The position numbers and the translations under genes were made by a program. From Pseudomonadota bacterium (lineage in GTDB: Bacteria > Pseudomonadota > Gammaproteobacteria > Steroidobacterales > Steroidobacteraceae), in assembly GCA_016703895.1 (NCBI GenBank), contig JADJBE010000003.1, forward strand, positions 62,001-126,000: a DNA stretch of 64,000 bases, in the 5' to 3' direction. Below the pieces are notes generated by a model, which worked only from the letters and a program-made list of their open reading frames with translations, was not told where the DNA came from and ran no database searches. Shown piece after piece: positions 45,070 through 53,727 of the stretch (position 1 is its first letter; each line of letters opens with the position of its first letter).

Positions 45070-45611
45070 TGGCGCATGTGGTAACAACCGCGGACGGTGG
45101 TCAGTTCGAGCCTGGCTTAGGCGACAAGGCGCTGCGGCTCAATGAGCATACCCGGCACGAGATCGACGCCTGGATCAGCCGGTTTCCCGCTGGCCGGCAG
45201 CGCTCGGCCGTGCTGTCGGCGTTGCGCTTCGCGCAGGAGCAGAACGATGGCTATCTGACGCCGGAGCTGATGGATGGGGTCGCTGAGTATCTGCAATTGC
45301 CACCAATTCAGGTTTACGAGGTGGCAACGTTCTATTCGATGTTCGAGACCAAGCCCTGCGGCCGGCACCACGTCAGTATTTGCACCAACATCAGTTGCAT
45401 GTTGCTAGGCGCCGAGGATCTGGTCGCACACTGCGAACGCAAGCTCGGCATCAAACTGGGCGAGAGCACACCGGATGGGCGCATCTTCCTCAAGCGTGAG
45501 GAGGAATGTCTCGCCGCTTGCACAGGCGCACCCATGCTGATGGTTGATCACCATTTCCACGAGCATCTGACACCTGAGAAGGTGGACAAGATCCTGGACG
45601 AATTGAAATGA
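45069..45611 (+). CDS. nuoE: NADH-quinone oxidoreductase subunit E
   Basis: A 180-residue thioredoxin-fold subunit holding the [2Fe-2S] cluster N1a in the NADH module. Ligands are the cysteines in TKPCGRHHVSICTNISC and CLAACTGAPMLMVDH. The N-terminal helical part has AVLSALRFAQEQNDGYLTPE and YEVATFYSMF. The start at 45069 (MAHVVTTADGG) is in a TGATG overlap with nuoD. No frame errors are visible. Confidence 0.95.
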   Translation: MAHVVTTADGGQFEPGLGDKALRLNEHTRHEIDAWISRFPAGRQRSAVLSALRFAQEQNDGYLTPELMDGVAEYLQLPPIQVYEVATFYSMFETKPCGRHHVSICTNISCMLLGAEDLVAHCERKLGIKLGESTPDGRIFLKREEECLAACTGAPMLMVDHHFHEHLTPEKVDKILDELK

Positions 45612-45621
45612 GGGCCGGGCG

Positions 45622-46947
45622 ATGACGACTGCGCACGAGCGTTGGGCCGACAAGATGAACTTGACCTTGTTCGAGCCGCTCGACCTGCCAAAACCCTGGA
45701 CACTGGACACCTATCAGAAGATTGGTGGCTACGACGCCTGGAGGAAGATTCTTACCGAGAAGCAGCCGCGTGAAGCGGTGATCGACGCGGTCAAGGCCTC
45801 AGGCCTGCGGGGGCGCGGTGGCGCTGGTTTTCCGACCGGTTTGAAGTGGAGTTTCATGCCGCGCGCTGCACCGATGCAGAAGTATGTAGTGTGCAATTCT
45901 GACGAGAGCGAACCGGGCACTTGTCACGATCGGGACATCTTACGTTTCAATCCGCACTCGCTGATCGAGGGTATGGCGATTGGCGGCTATGCCATGAACG
46001 CGACGGTAGGTTACAACTATATTCGCGGCGAGTTCCTCGGCGAGCCGGTGCCGCGTTTCGAAGCGGCACTCGCTGAAGCCTATGCGGCCGGGTTGTTAGG
46101 CAAGAATATTCTGGGATCCGGCGTTGACTTCGATCTGTACACCGCAGTTGGTGCCGGTGCGTACATTTGTGGCGAAGAGACGGCTTTGCTGGATTCGCTC
46201 GAAGGCAAGCAGGGCAAGCCGCGGTTCAAGCCGCCGTTCCCTGCGGCCTTTGGCCTGTATGGCGCGCCTACCACGATCAACAATACGCAGAGCTTTGCCT
46301 CCGTCCCGACTATTCTGCGTAAGGGCCCAGACTGGTTTGCCAAGTTGGGAGTTGCCAACGCCGGCGGCACGGCGATTTTTTCCGTGTCCGGGCACGTGGG
46401 CAAACCCGGCAACTATGAGTTGCCACTCGGGGTCCCGTTTGCCGACCTCCTCGAGATTGCGGGCGGCGTGCGCGGTGGGCGCAAGTTGAAGGCCGTGATT
46501 CCGGGCGGCTCGTCGGTCTACGTTTTGCCGGCCGAGAAGATCATGGCGGCGAACATGGACTACGACTCGCTGAAGGCGGCTGGCTCCTCAGTGGGATCGG
46601 CGGCGGTCATCGTGATGGACGAGACCACCTGCATGGTCAAGACGCTGGAGCGCCTGTCGCGCTTCTATATGTCGGAGTCCTGCGGGCAGTGCACGCCATG
46701 CCGCGAAGGTACCGGCTGGCTGAATCGGATGCTCAAGAGGATGCTCGCCGGCGAAGGCCGACGGGCGGATATCGATTTGTTAGTGGACGTGGCGAGCCGG
46801 ATCGAAGGGCATACCATTTGTGCCCTGGGCGATGCGGCCGCCTGGCCAGTGCAGAGCTTCATCAAGCATTTTCGCCACGAGTTCGAGTACATGGTCGACA
46901 ATGGTGGGCGCAGCATCGTCACCGAGCTGGAGCGCCGCGCAGCATGA
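45622..46947 (+). CDS. nuoF: NADH-quinone oxidoreductase subunit F
   Basis: A 441-residue NADH-oxidising subunit carrying FMN and cluster N3. The FMN/NADH loop GLRGRGGAGFPTGLKW is at about 61-76 and VCNSDESEPGT at about 93-103. YIRGEF, GAYICGEETALLDSLEGKQGKPR and the cluster motif SCGQCTPCREGTGW with the fourth Cys in TICALGDAAAWP complete it. The residue after DESEPGT is Cys where Phe is usual (GTCHDRD), a possible single-base error. It lies ten bases after nuoE and overlaps nuoG by four bases (ATGA). Confidence 0.96.
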   Translation: MTTAHERWADKMNLTLFEPLDLPKPWTLDTYQKIGGYDAWRKILTEKQPREAVIDAVKASGLRGRGGAGFPTGLKWSFMPRAAPMQKYVVCNSDESEPGTCHDRDILRFNPHSLIEGMAIGGYAMNATVGYNYIRGEFLGEPVPRFEAALAEAYAAGLLGKNILGSGVDFDLYTAVGAGAYICGEETALLDSLEGKQGKPRFKPPFPAAFGLYGAPTTINNTQSFASVPTILRKGPDWFAKLGVANAGGTAIFSVSGHVGKPGNYELPLGVPFADLLEIAGGVRGGRKLKAVIPGGSSVYVLPAEKIMAANMDYDSLKAAGSSVGSAAVIVMDETTCMVKTLERLSRFYMSESCGQCTPCREGTGWLNRMLKRMLAGEGRRADIDLLVDVASRIEGHTICALGDAAAWPVQSFIKHFRHEFEYMVDNGGRSIVTELERRAA

Positions 46948-49151
46948 GCACGCCCAACCCGACCGTTGCAGTCGCACCGCCTGCGGACGAAGTCAACGTT
47001 GAAGTTGACGGTCGCGCGGTCAAGGCCAAGAAGGCCGCTATGATCATTCATGTCACGGACGCTGCAAACGCCTACGTGCCGCGCTTCTGTTATCACGACA
47101 AGCTGCCGATAGCCGCCAATTGCCGCATGTGTCTGGTCGAAGTAGAGAAGGCGCCGAAGCCTCTGCCCGCTTGTGCCACGCCAGTGGCAGAAGGCATGAA
47201 GATTTTCACCAAGTCGCCCAAGGCCATCGCAGCCCAGAAGGCGACCATGGAATTCCTGCTGATCAACCATCCACTCGACTGCCCGATCTGTGATCAGGGC
47301 GGGGAGTGTGAGTTGCAGGATCTGGCGATGGGCTTTGGCCGCGATATTTCGCGGTTCACCGAGCGCAAGCGCGTGGTCAAGGACAAGGACATCGGGCCAC
47401 TGGTCTCGACCGACATGACCCGCTGCATCCACTGCACGCGGTGTGTGCGGTTTGGCAAAGACATTGCTGGCATCCAGGAGCTTGGCACCACTGGCCGTGG
47501 CGAGCACATGGAGATCGGCACGTACGTCGAGCACGCTGTGACGCATGAGTTGTCCGGCAACATCATCGATCTCTGCCCGGTGGGTGCGCTCAATTCCAAG
47601 CCGTTCCGTTATCAGGCTCGCTCCTGGGAGATGACGCAGCAACCGCTGATCTCGCCGCATGACGGGATGGGCACCAATATTTTCGCGCACGTCCTGCGGG
47701 GCCGTGTCATGCGAGTGGTGCCACGGCCTAACGAGTCGATCAATGAGACTTGGATCGCAGACCGCGACCGCTTCAGTTATGAAGGACTGCTGAGCGAGGA
47801 TCGCCTGCAGAAGCCGATGCTGCGCGACGGCGATATCTGGCGCGAGGCGAGCTGGGAGCAGGCGCTGGAGGCTGCCGCCGCAGGCTTGCAGCGTGCAGGC
47901 GCCGGTCTTGGGACGCTCGTTAGCGCGAGTGCGACGCTCGAGGAGCAGTACCTGGCGCAACGACTGACGCGCGGTTTGGGGTCCAGCAGCATCGACCATC
48001 GTTTGCGCCAAGTGGATTGCCGCGATCAGGCCTCTGATCCGTTGCGACCGAGCTTGGGTGGCCTGGAGTTCGCTGCGGTCGATACACTCGACGCTCTGCT
48101 CGTCATTGGCTCCAACTTGCGTTGCGAGTTGCCGCTGCTCGCCCATCGGGTTCGCACCGCCGCCACGCGCGGTGCCAAAGTGAGCTTCCTGAACCCAGTG
48201 CGCTTTGATCTCTTGTTTCCCACCGCCGGTTACATCGAGTCGGCGCCTGCCCGCCAGGTCGGTGACTTGGCGGCGATCTACGCCGCTTGTCTCGACGGTG
48301 CAGTACCCTCATCGACGCTGCAGTCGTTAGTGGCTGGTGCCACGGTCAACGTGGGTCACCGTACCATTGCGGCGTCGCTCAAGTCCGGCACTCGCCGAGC
48401 CGTTTGGTTAGGTGCGTTGGCCATACGCCATCCGGCCTACGCGGATCTGCGCGCCGTTGCCGCGGCGCTCGATGAGACAGTTGGCGCAACGCTCGGATTC
48501 TTGGCCGAGGGTGGCAATGCCGCCGGGGCTTACCTGGCCGGTGCGGTGCCGCATCGTGAGGCGGGCGGTGACGCGGCGCCGGCAGGCGGCCGCACGGCGC
48601 GCGAAATGTTGAGCAAGCCGCAGGCGGGTTATCTGCTGGTCGGAGCGCTCGAGCCGTGGTCTGACAGTGTGTTTTCGACCGCGGCAGCGACGCTGGCAAG
48701 CTCGCCGTTCGTCGTTGCGGCGACGCCGTATGCGTCAGAGCAGCTCAAATCCGTGGCGCATGTGTTGTTGCCGGTGGCTAGTTTTGCAGAGACGTCGGGC
48801 ACCTACGTCAATCTCGAGGGTCGCTGGCAGACCGTGGCAGCGGCCGTGAAAGCACTGGGTGAGGCACGGCCCGCGTGGAAGGTGCTCCGTGTGCTGGGCA
48901 ACCTCGTTGGCTTGCCGGATTGCGAGTACGTCAGTTCGGAAGAGGTGCGCGACGAGCTACGTAAGGTTTGTGGCGCGCCTGGCATCGCCACTTTCCAGAC
49001 CTCACACGCCGCGAGCGCCGTGGCGGGGGATATCCGCGTTCCCGACGTACCGATGTATGCCGTGGATCCGATCGTCAGGCGCGCGCAGTCGTTGCAGCGC
49101 ACGGCCGCAGGCCAGCGCGAGACTACTGTGTACGCGGGGATGGAGCGCTAG
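46944..49151 (+). CDS. nuoG: NADH-quinone oxidoreductase subunit G
   Basis: A 735-residue subunit. It has an N-terminal [2Fe-2S] ferredoxin domain (VPRFCYHDKLPIAANCRMCLVEVE, residues about 44-67), a His-Cys3 [4Fe-4S] site (HPLDCPICDQGGECELQD, about 107-124) and two further [4Fe-4S] half-sites (CIHCTRCVRFGKDI; IIDLCPVGAL). A molybdopterin-oxidoreductase-like domain without cofactor follows to the end (QLKSVAHVLLPVASFAETSGTYVNLEGRWQ). The start ATG overlaps the nuoF stop. Length is ordinary for this lineage and shorter than the E. coli protein. No frame errors are seen. Confidence 0.95.
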   Translation: MSTPNPTVAVAPPADEVNVEVDGRAVKAKKAAMIIHVTDAANAYVPRFCYHDKLPIAANCRMCLVEVEKAPKPLPACATPVAEGMKIFTKSPKAIAAQKATMEFLLINHPLDCPICDQGGECELQDLAMGFGRDISRFTERKRVVKDKDIGPLVSTDMTRCIHCTRCVRFGKDIAGIQELGTTGRGEHMEIGTYVEHAVTHELSGNIIDLCPVGALNSKPFRYQARSWEMTQQPLISPHDGMGTNIFAHVLRGRVMRVVPRPNESINETWIADRDRFSYEGLLSEDRLQKPMLRDGDIWREASWEQALEAAAAGLQRAGAGLGTLVSASATLEEQYLAQRLTRGLGSSSIDHRLRQVDCRDQASDPLRPSLGGLEFAAVDTLDALLVIGSNLRCELPLLAHRVRTAATRGAKVSFLNPVRFDLLFPTAGYIESAPARQVGDLAAIYAACLDGAVPSSTLQSLVAGATVNVGHRTIAASLKSGTRRAVWLGALAIRHPAYADLRAVAAALDETVGATLGFLAEGGNAAGAYLAGAVPHREAGGDAAPAGGRTAREMLSKPQAGYLLVGALEPWSDSVFSTAAATLASSPFVVAATPYASEQLKSVAHVLLPVASFAETSGTYVNLEGRWQTVAAAVKALGEARPAWKVLRVLGNLVGLPDCEYVSSEEVRDELRKVCGAPGIATFQTSHAASAVAGDIRVPDVPMYAVDPIVRRAQSLQRTAAGQRETTVYAGMER

Positions 49152-49153
49152 CG

Positions 49154-50236
49154 ATGCAGTGGCTAATGACTACCTGGGATGCACTACCCGCATTTGCACG
49201 GTCCAGCTTCTGGATTCTGGTGGTTACCGTCGTCTTGATCTTGGCGGTGGCATTCACCACATTGCTCGAACGCAAGGTTATCGGCGCGATGCAATTGCGC
49301 AAGGGTCCAAACCGCGTCGGCAGCATCTTCGGCTTCCTGCCGGGTATCTTTCAGCCCTTCGCCGACGTCTTCAAGCTGCTCTTCAAAGAAATCGTCATCC
49401 CGTCGAGTGCTAACAAATTCCTGTTCCGCATTGCGCCTGCCATCACGTTGATACCGGCGTTCGCCATCTGGGCGGTGATTCCGCTCGATCCGAAGCTGGT
49501 GATCGCCGACGTCGACGCGGGTCTGCTGTATGTGTTGGCAATGACCTCGGTCGGTGTCTATGGCGTGATCCTGGCCGGCTGGGCGTCGAACTCCAAGTAC
49601 GCCTTTTTGGGCGCCATGCGTTCGGCGGCACAGATCGTCGCCTACGAGATCGCCATGGGCTTCGCCCTGGTGGGTGTCATCATGGCGGCCGGCAGTCTCA
49701 AGCTTGGCGCGATTATCGAGGCGCAGCAGGGCGGCTGGTTTGCGTGGAACTGGTTCTGGCTGTTCCCGCTGTTTGTGGTCTATCTGATCGCGGGTGTTGC
49801 GGAGACCAACCGCGCGCCGTTCGACGTAGCCGAGGGTGAGTCGGAGATCGTCGCTGGCTTCCACGTCGAGTACTCGGGCATGGCGTTTGCGCTGTTTTTC
49901 CTGGCCGAATACGCCAATATGATCCTGATCTCGGTGCTCGTTGCAGTGCTGTTCTTCGGCGGCTGGCTCAGCCCGTTCGATGGGCATATCGCGGCGGACA
50001 GCGCGCTGCGCGAGCTGCCGTTGTTAGGCTTCGTAATTGGCGACGGCTTTCATTGGTTGTTCCTGAAGCTCTTTATCGTGCTATTCAGTTTTCTGTGGTT
50101 CCGCGCCACCTTCCCGCGCTACCGCTACGATCAGATTATGCGCCTCGGCTGGAAGGTGCTGATTCCGGTCACTATCGTCTGGATCGTGGTTGAAGGTGCG
50201 ATGGCCTACTACGGCGTCGGTCCCTGGAAGGCTTGA
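49154..50236 (+). CDS. nuoH: NADH-quinone oxidoreductase subunit H
   Basis: A 360-residue membrane subunit with eight or more helices that closes the quinone chamber. Conserved pieces are LLERKVIGAMQLRKGPNRVG, QPFADVFKLLFKEIVIP, GWASNSKYAFLGAMRSAAQIVAYE, AETNRAPFDVAEGESEIVAGFHVEYSG and the terminal FRATFPRYRYDQIMRLGWK. The start at 49154 follows GGAGCG and lies two bases after the nuoG stop; earlier in-frame codons overlap nuoG and are not conserved. Confidence 0.96.
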   Translation: MQWLMTTWDALPAFARSSFWILVVTVVLILAVAFTTLLERKVIGAMQLRKGPNRVGSIFGFLPGIFQPFADVFKLLFKEIVIPSSANKFLFRIAPAITLIPAFAIWAVIPLDPKLVIADVDAGLLYVLAMTSVGVYGVILAGWASNSKYAFLGAMRSAAQIVAYEIAMGFALVGVIMAAGSLKLGAIIEAQQGGWFAWNWFWLFPLFVVYLIAGVAETNRAPFDVAEGESEIVAGFHVEYSGMAFALFFLAEYANMILISVLVAVLFFGGWLSPFDGHIAADSALRELPLLGFVIGDGFHWLFLKLFIVLFSFLWFRATFPRYRYDQIMRLGWKVLIPVTIVWIVVEGAMAYYGVGPWKA

Positions 50237-50249
50237 GGTAAAGGGCAAA

Positions 50250-50736
50250 ATGGCACAGATCAATCCGTTCAAGACGTTCCTGCTGACCGAGTTGCTGCAA
50301 GGCTTGTCGGTGACCGCGCGCACCTTCTTTCGTCGTAAGGTCACGATCAACTATCCCGAGGAAAAGACGCCACAATCGCCGCGCTATAGGGGCTTGCACG
50401 CGTTGCGTCGTTATCCCAATGGTGAGGAGCGCTGCATCGCCTGCAAACTCTGTGAGGCGGTCTGCCCGGCGCTCGCGATCACGATCGACTCAGATGTCGC
50501 TGCCAACGGCACCCGCCGCACGACGCGCTACGACATCGATCTGTTCAAGTGTATTTACTGTGGCTTCTGCGAAGAGGCTTGCCCGGTTGACGCCATCGTC
50601 GAGACTCGCATCCACGAGGTACCACATGGAGAATAGGGGCGAGAACATCATGAATAAAGACAAGCTGCTGGCCGTCGGCGATCGCTATGAGGCGATGATT
50701 GCGGCGGACAAAGCGGCCGACGCGCCGTATCGCTGA
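50250..50736 (+). CDS. nuoI: NADH-quinone oxidoreductase subunit I (frame broken once)
   Basis: A roughly 162-residue ferredoxin-like subunit bearing clusters N6a and N6b that pass electrons towards N2. It starts MAQINPFKTFLLTELLQGL. The two CxxCxxCxxxCP motifs are CIACKLCEAVCPALAI (about 62-77) and CIYCGFCEEACPVDAI (about 101-116). The reading frame meets TAG at 50634-50636. Removing one G near 50617-50620 (cacgaggtacc to cacgagtacc) restores EYHMENRGENIM and continues to the TGA at 50734-50736, matching family length. Confidence 0.93.
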
Positions 50737-50749
50737 GGGGTAGTTAGAA

Positions 50750-51381
50750 GTGCTGGTCGAGGGTCTCTTTTATCTGTTCGCGACTATCCTGGTGGCATCG
50801 GCCATCGGCTTGATCGTGGCACGCAATCCAGTGTATTCCGCGCTGCTGCTCGTGCTGTGCTTCTTCACCAGTGCCTCGATCTGGCTGCTGATCGAAGCGG
50901 AGTTCCTGGCGGTGGTGCTCGTGCTGGTCTACGTCGGCGCTGTCATGGTGTTGTTCCTGTTCGTTGTCATGATGCTCGATATCAACGTCGAAGAAATGCG
51001 GCGCGGCTTTACGCGCTATGCCTGGGTGGGCTGGCTCACCGCGTTTGTCGTGATCGTGCAGATCGTCGGCCTCGTCGCGGCGCGCCGTCTGGGGGTTGAT
51101 GTCACGCAAGGCATGGTGCCGTTGCCAGCGGACTACAGCAATACGGCTCATCTCGGTCGTGTGTTGTACACCGAGTATCTCTACCCGTTCGAGTTAGCTG
51201 CGATCTTGCTGCTGGTCGCGATCATCGGCGCTATTTCTTTGACGATGCGCCGCCGGCGGGCCTCAAGGTCCAAAATGTGGCCCGGCAAGTCGCCACCATG
51301 CGTGACGAGCGCGTGCGGCTGGTGAAGATGCCTGCCGTCAGGCGTCCCACTGGTCCAGACAAGAGCGAGGGCGAGCCATGA
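50750..51381 (+). CDS. nuoJ: NADH-quinone oxidoreductase subunit J (frame broken once)
   Basis: A membrane subunit with five helices (FYLFATILVASAIGLIVARNPVYSALLLVL is cut across helices 1-2; then AVVLVLVYVGAVMVLFLFVVMMLDI with the functionally important pi-bulge helix). A GTG start at 50750 follows a weak GGGGTAG site. After LTMRRR (about 51250-51262) a base is missing; the other frame reads GLKVQNVARQVATMRDERVRLVKMPA and ends at a TGA overlapping the nuoK start (ATGA at 51378). Joined length is about 210 residues. Confidence 0.92.
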
Positions 51382-51683
51382 TCACCCTGGCCCATCTTCT
51401 GACCCTGTCTGGCATCCTGTTTGCGATCGCGGTTGCAGGCGTGTTTCTCAACCGCAAGAACATCATTCTGTTGTTGATGTGCATCGAGCTGATGCTGCTC
51501 GCGGTCAATTTCAATTTCGTCGCTTTCTCGCGTTTTCTGAATGACATCGACGGCCAGATTTTTGTGTTCTTTGTCCTGACCGTGGCGGCTGCAGAGTCGG
51601 CGATCGGTCTTGCCATTCTGGTGGTCCTGTTCCGCAATCGGCGTGACATCAACGTCGAAGCGCTCGACACGCTCAAGGGTTGA
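51378..51683 (+). CDS. nuoK: NADH-quinone oxidoreductase subunit K
   Basis: A 101-residue, three-helix subunit homologous to MrpC. ITLAHLLTLSGILFAIAVAGVFL, then the helix with the key glutamate ILLLMCIELMLLAVNFNFVAF, and VAAAESAIGLAILVVLFRNR with the second glutamate are all intact. It overlaps nuoJ by four bases and is followed by nuoL ten bases later. Confidence 0.96.
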   Translation: MITLAHLLTLSGILFAIAVAGVFLNRKNIILLLMCIELMLLAVNFNFVAFSRFLNDIDGQIFVFFVLTVAAAESAIGLAILVVLFRNRRDINVEALDTLKG

Positions 51684-51693
51684 TGGCGCGCGC

Positions 51694-53727
51694 ATGAATA
51701 CCACCCTGTTACTTGCCATCCCGCTGTTGCCATTGGTCGCAGCGATTATCGCCGGTCTCGCTGGCAAGGCCGTGGGCCGCCAAGGCGCTGCCGCGGTCAC
51801 GATCCTGGCGGTAGGGGCGTCGTTCGTGTTGTCCGCCATTGTAGCCAAACAGGTCTTCATCGACGGTGTGCCGGTTTTTAACGAATCGATCTACACCTGG
51901 CTGGTGAGTGACGGCATCCGCATGGAAGTCGGCTTTCTGATCGATCAGTTGAGCGCACTGATGATGTGCGTCGTCACGCTCGTGTCGCTCTGCGTACACG
52001 TGTACACCATCGGCTACATGTCGCAAGACCCGGGCTACCAGCGCTTCTTCAGCTATATCTCGTTGTTCACCTTCGCCATGTTGATGCTGGTGATGTCGAA
52101 CAACTTCATGCAGCTGTTCTTCGGCTGGGAAGCGGTGGGTTTGGTGTCCTACCTGCTGATTGGCTTCTGGTACACGCGGCCGTCGGCCGTGTTCGCCAAC
52201 ATGAAGGCCTTCCTGGTCAATCGCGTTGGCGATTTTGGCTTTGTGTTAGGTATCGCTGCGCTGGTCTATTACACCGGCTCGCTAGACTATCGAGATGCCT
52301 TTGCGATGGCGCCTGATATCGCGGCGAAGACTTATGCGATCACGCCGGGGTGGACGGTTTCCGCGATCACGTTGGTCTGCATCCTGTTGTTCATCGGTGC
52401 GATGGGCAAGTCTGCGCAGGTGCCGTTGCATGTGTGGTTGCCGGATTCGATGGAAGGCCCGACGCCGATCTCGGCGCTGATCCACGCAGCAACAATGGTC
52501 ACGGCCGGTATTTTCATGGTGGCACGCATGTCGCCGTTGTTCGAATACTCCGAGGCCGCACTCTCATTCGTGCTGATCATCGGTGCAACGACCGCGCTCT
52601 TCATGGGCTTTCTCGGTGTCATCAACAACGACATCAAGCGCGTCGTGGCGTATTCAACGCTCTCCCAACTGGGGTACATGACCGTGGCACTCGGCGCGTC
52701 CGCCTACAGTGCAGCAATGTTCCATCTGATGACGCATGCGTTTTTCAAGGCGCTGCTGTTCCTTGCCGCGGGTTCCGTGATCATCGGCATGCATCACGAA
52801 CAGGACATGCGCAAGATGGGTGGTCTCGCGAAATACATGCCGATCACGGCCATCACCTGTTGGATCGGCGCACTGGCGCTGATCGGCACGCCATTCCTGT
52901 CGGGCTTCTATTCGAAGGATGTGATCATCGAGGCGGTGCACGAGTCGAATCGATTCGGCGCGCACTACGCTTACTGGTGCGTGATGGCCGGCGTGTTCGT
53001 CACGGCGTTGTACACCTTCCGTATGGTCTTCATGACCTTCCATGGCAAGCCGCGCTTTGACACCTCGCCGGCGCACGGCCACGGCCAGGGTCATGGCCAT
53101 GGTCATGACGATCACGACCACGACGATCATGGCCACCATGGCGGCGTGCCGCATGAAAGCCCTTGGGTTGTCACCGCGCCACTGGTGGTGCTCGCCATTT
53201 TCTCGGTGGTCATTGGCGGCCTGACGATCGCGTCGCTCCTGTTCGGCGGTGGTTTTCAGGAAGCTATCTTTGTGCTGGGTGCCAACGATGTGGTGGCCAA
53301 GGTCGGCGAGGAGTTCCACGGCGCTGTTGCCTTCGCGCTGCACGCCTGGGCTCATCCACCGTTCTGGCTGGCGCTGGGCGGCGTGTTGACTGCCTGGCTG
53401 TTCTTCCTCGCCAAACCGCAATGGGCTGATGCCGTCGATCGCAGCTTTGGTTGGTTGCGCAAGGTGCTCGAGAACAAGTACTACTTCGATTGGTTCAACG
53501 AGCATGTCATTGCCGCCGGCAGTCGGGGCCTCGGCCGGATTTTCTGGCGCGGCGGCGACCAAGCGATCATCGACAACGGCATCATCAATGGGTCCGCGGC
53601 CCTGGTGGCGTCGCTCGCTGCGGTGACTCGCCGCGTGCAGAGCGGGTTCCTGTATTCGTATGCTTTCTGGATGATCTTCGGTCTGGCGGCGATGCTCGGC
53701 TGGTTTCTCTACAAGACGACTAACTGA
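51694..53727 (+). CDS. nuoL: NADH-quinone oxidoreductase subunit L
   Basis: A 677-residue antiporter-like subunit at the distal end of the membrane arm, with the long lateral helix at its C-terminus. Conserved are SYLLIGFWYTRPSAVFANMKAF, the Lys helix MGKSAQVPLHVWLPDSMEGPTPISALIHAATMVTAG and YSTLSQLGYM. At residues about 462-485, between helices, there is a His/Asp/Gly-rich insertion (HGHGQGHGHGHDDHDHDDHG) with metal-binding character. The ATG at 51694 gives MNTTLLLAIPLLPL. The gene ends in a TGATG overlap with nuoM. Confidence 0.95.
   Translation: MNTTLLLAIPLLPLVAAIIAGLAGKAVGRQGAAAVTILAVGASFVLSAIVAKQVFIDGVPVFNESIYTWLVSDGIRMEVGFLIDQLSALMMCVVTLVSLCVHVYTIGYMSQDPGYQRFFSYISLFTFAMLMLVMSNNFMQLFFGWEAVGLVSYLLIGFWYTRPSAVFANMKAFLVNRVGDFGFVLGIAALVYYTGSLDYRDAFAMAPDIAAKTYAITPGWTVSAITLVCILLFIGAMGKSAQVPLHVWLPDSMEGPTPISALIHAATMVTAGIFMVARMSPLFEYSEAALSFVLIIGATTALFMGFLGVINNDIKRVVAYSTLSQLGYMTVALGASAYSAAMFHLMTHAFFKALLFLAAGSVIIGMHHEQDMRKMGGLAKYMPITAITCWIGALALIGTPFLSGFYSKDVIIEAVHESNRFGAHYAYWCVMAGVFVTALYTFRMVFMTFHGKPRFDTSPAHGHGQGHGHGHDDHDHDDHGHHGGVPHESPWVVTAPLVVLAIFSVVIGGLTIASLLFGGGFQEAIFVLGANDVVAKVGEEFHGAVAFALHAWAHPPFWLALGGVLTAWLFFLAKPQWADAVDRSFGWLRKVLENKYYFDWFNEHVIAAGSRGLGRIFWRGGDQAIIDNGIINGSAALVASLAAVTRRVQSGFLYSYAFWMIFGLAAMLGWFLYKTTN

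Noticed and set aside
46665..48146. A 493-codon open frame antisense to nuoF/nuoG
   Set aside because: It is the complement of conserved nuo sequence, with low-complexity Arg/His/Leu composition typical of shadow frames in GC-rich DNA and no family motif.
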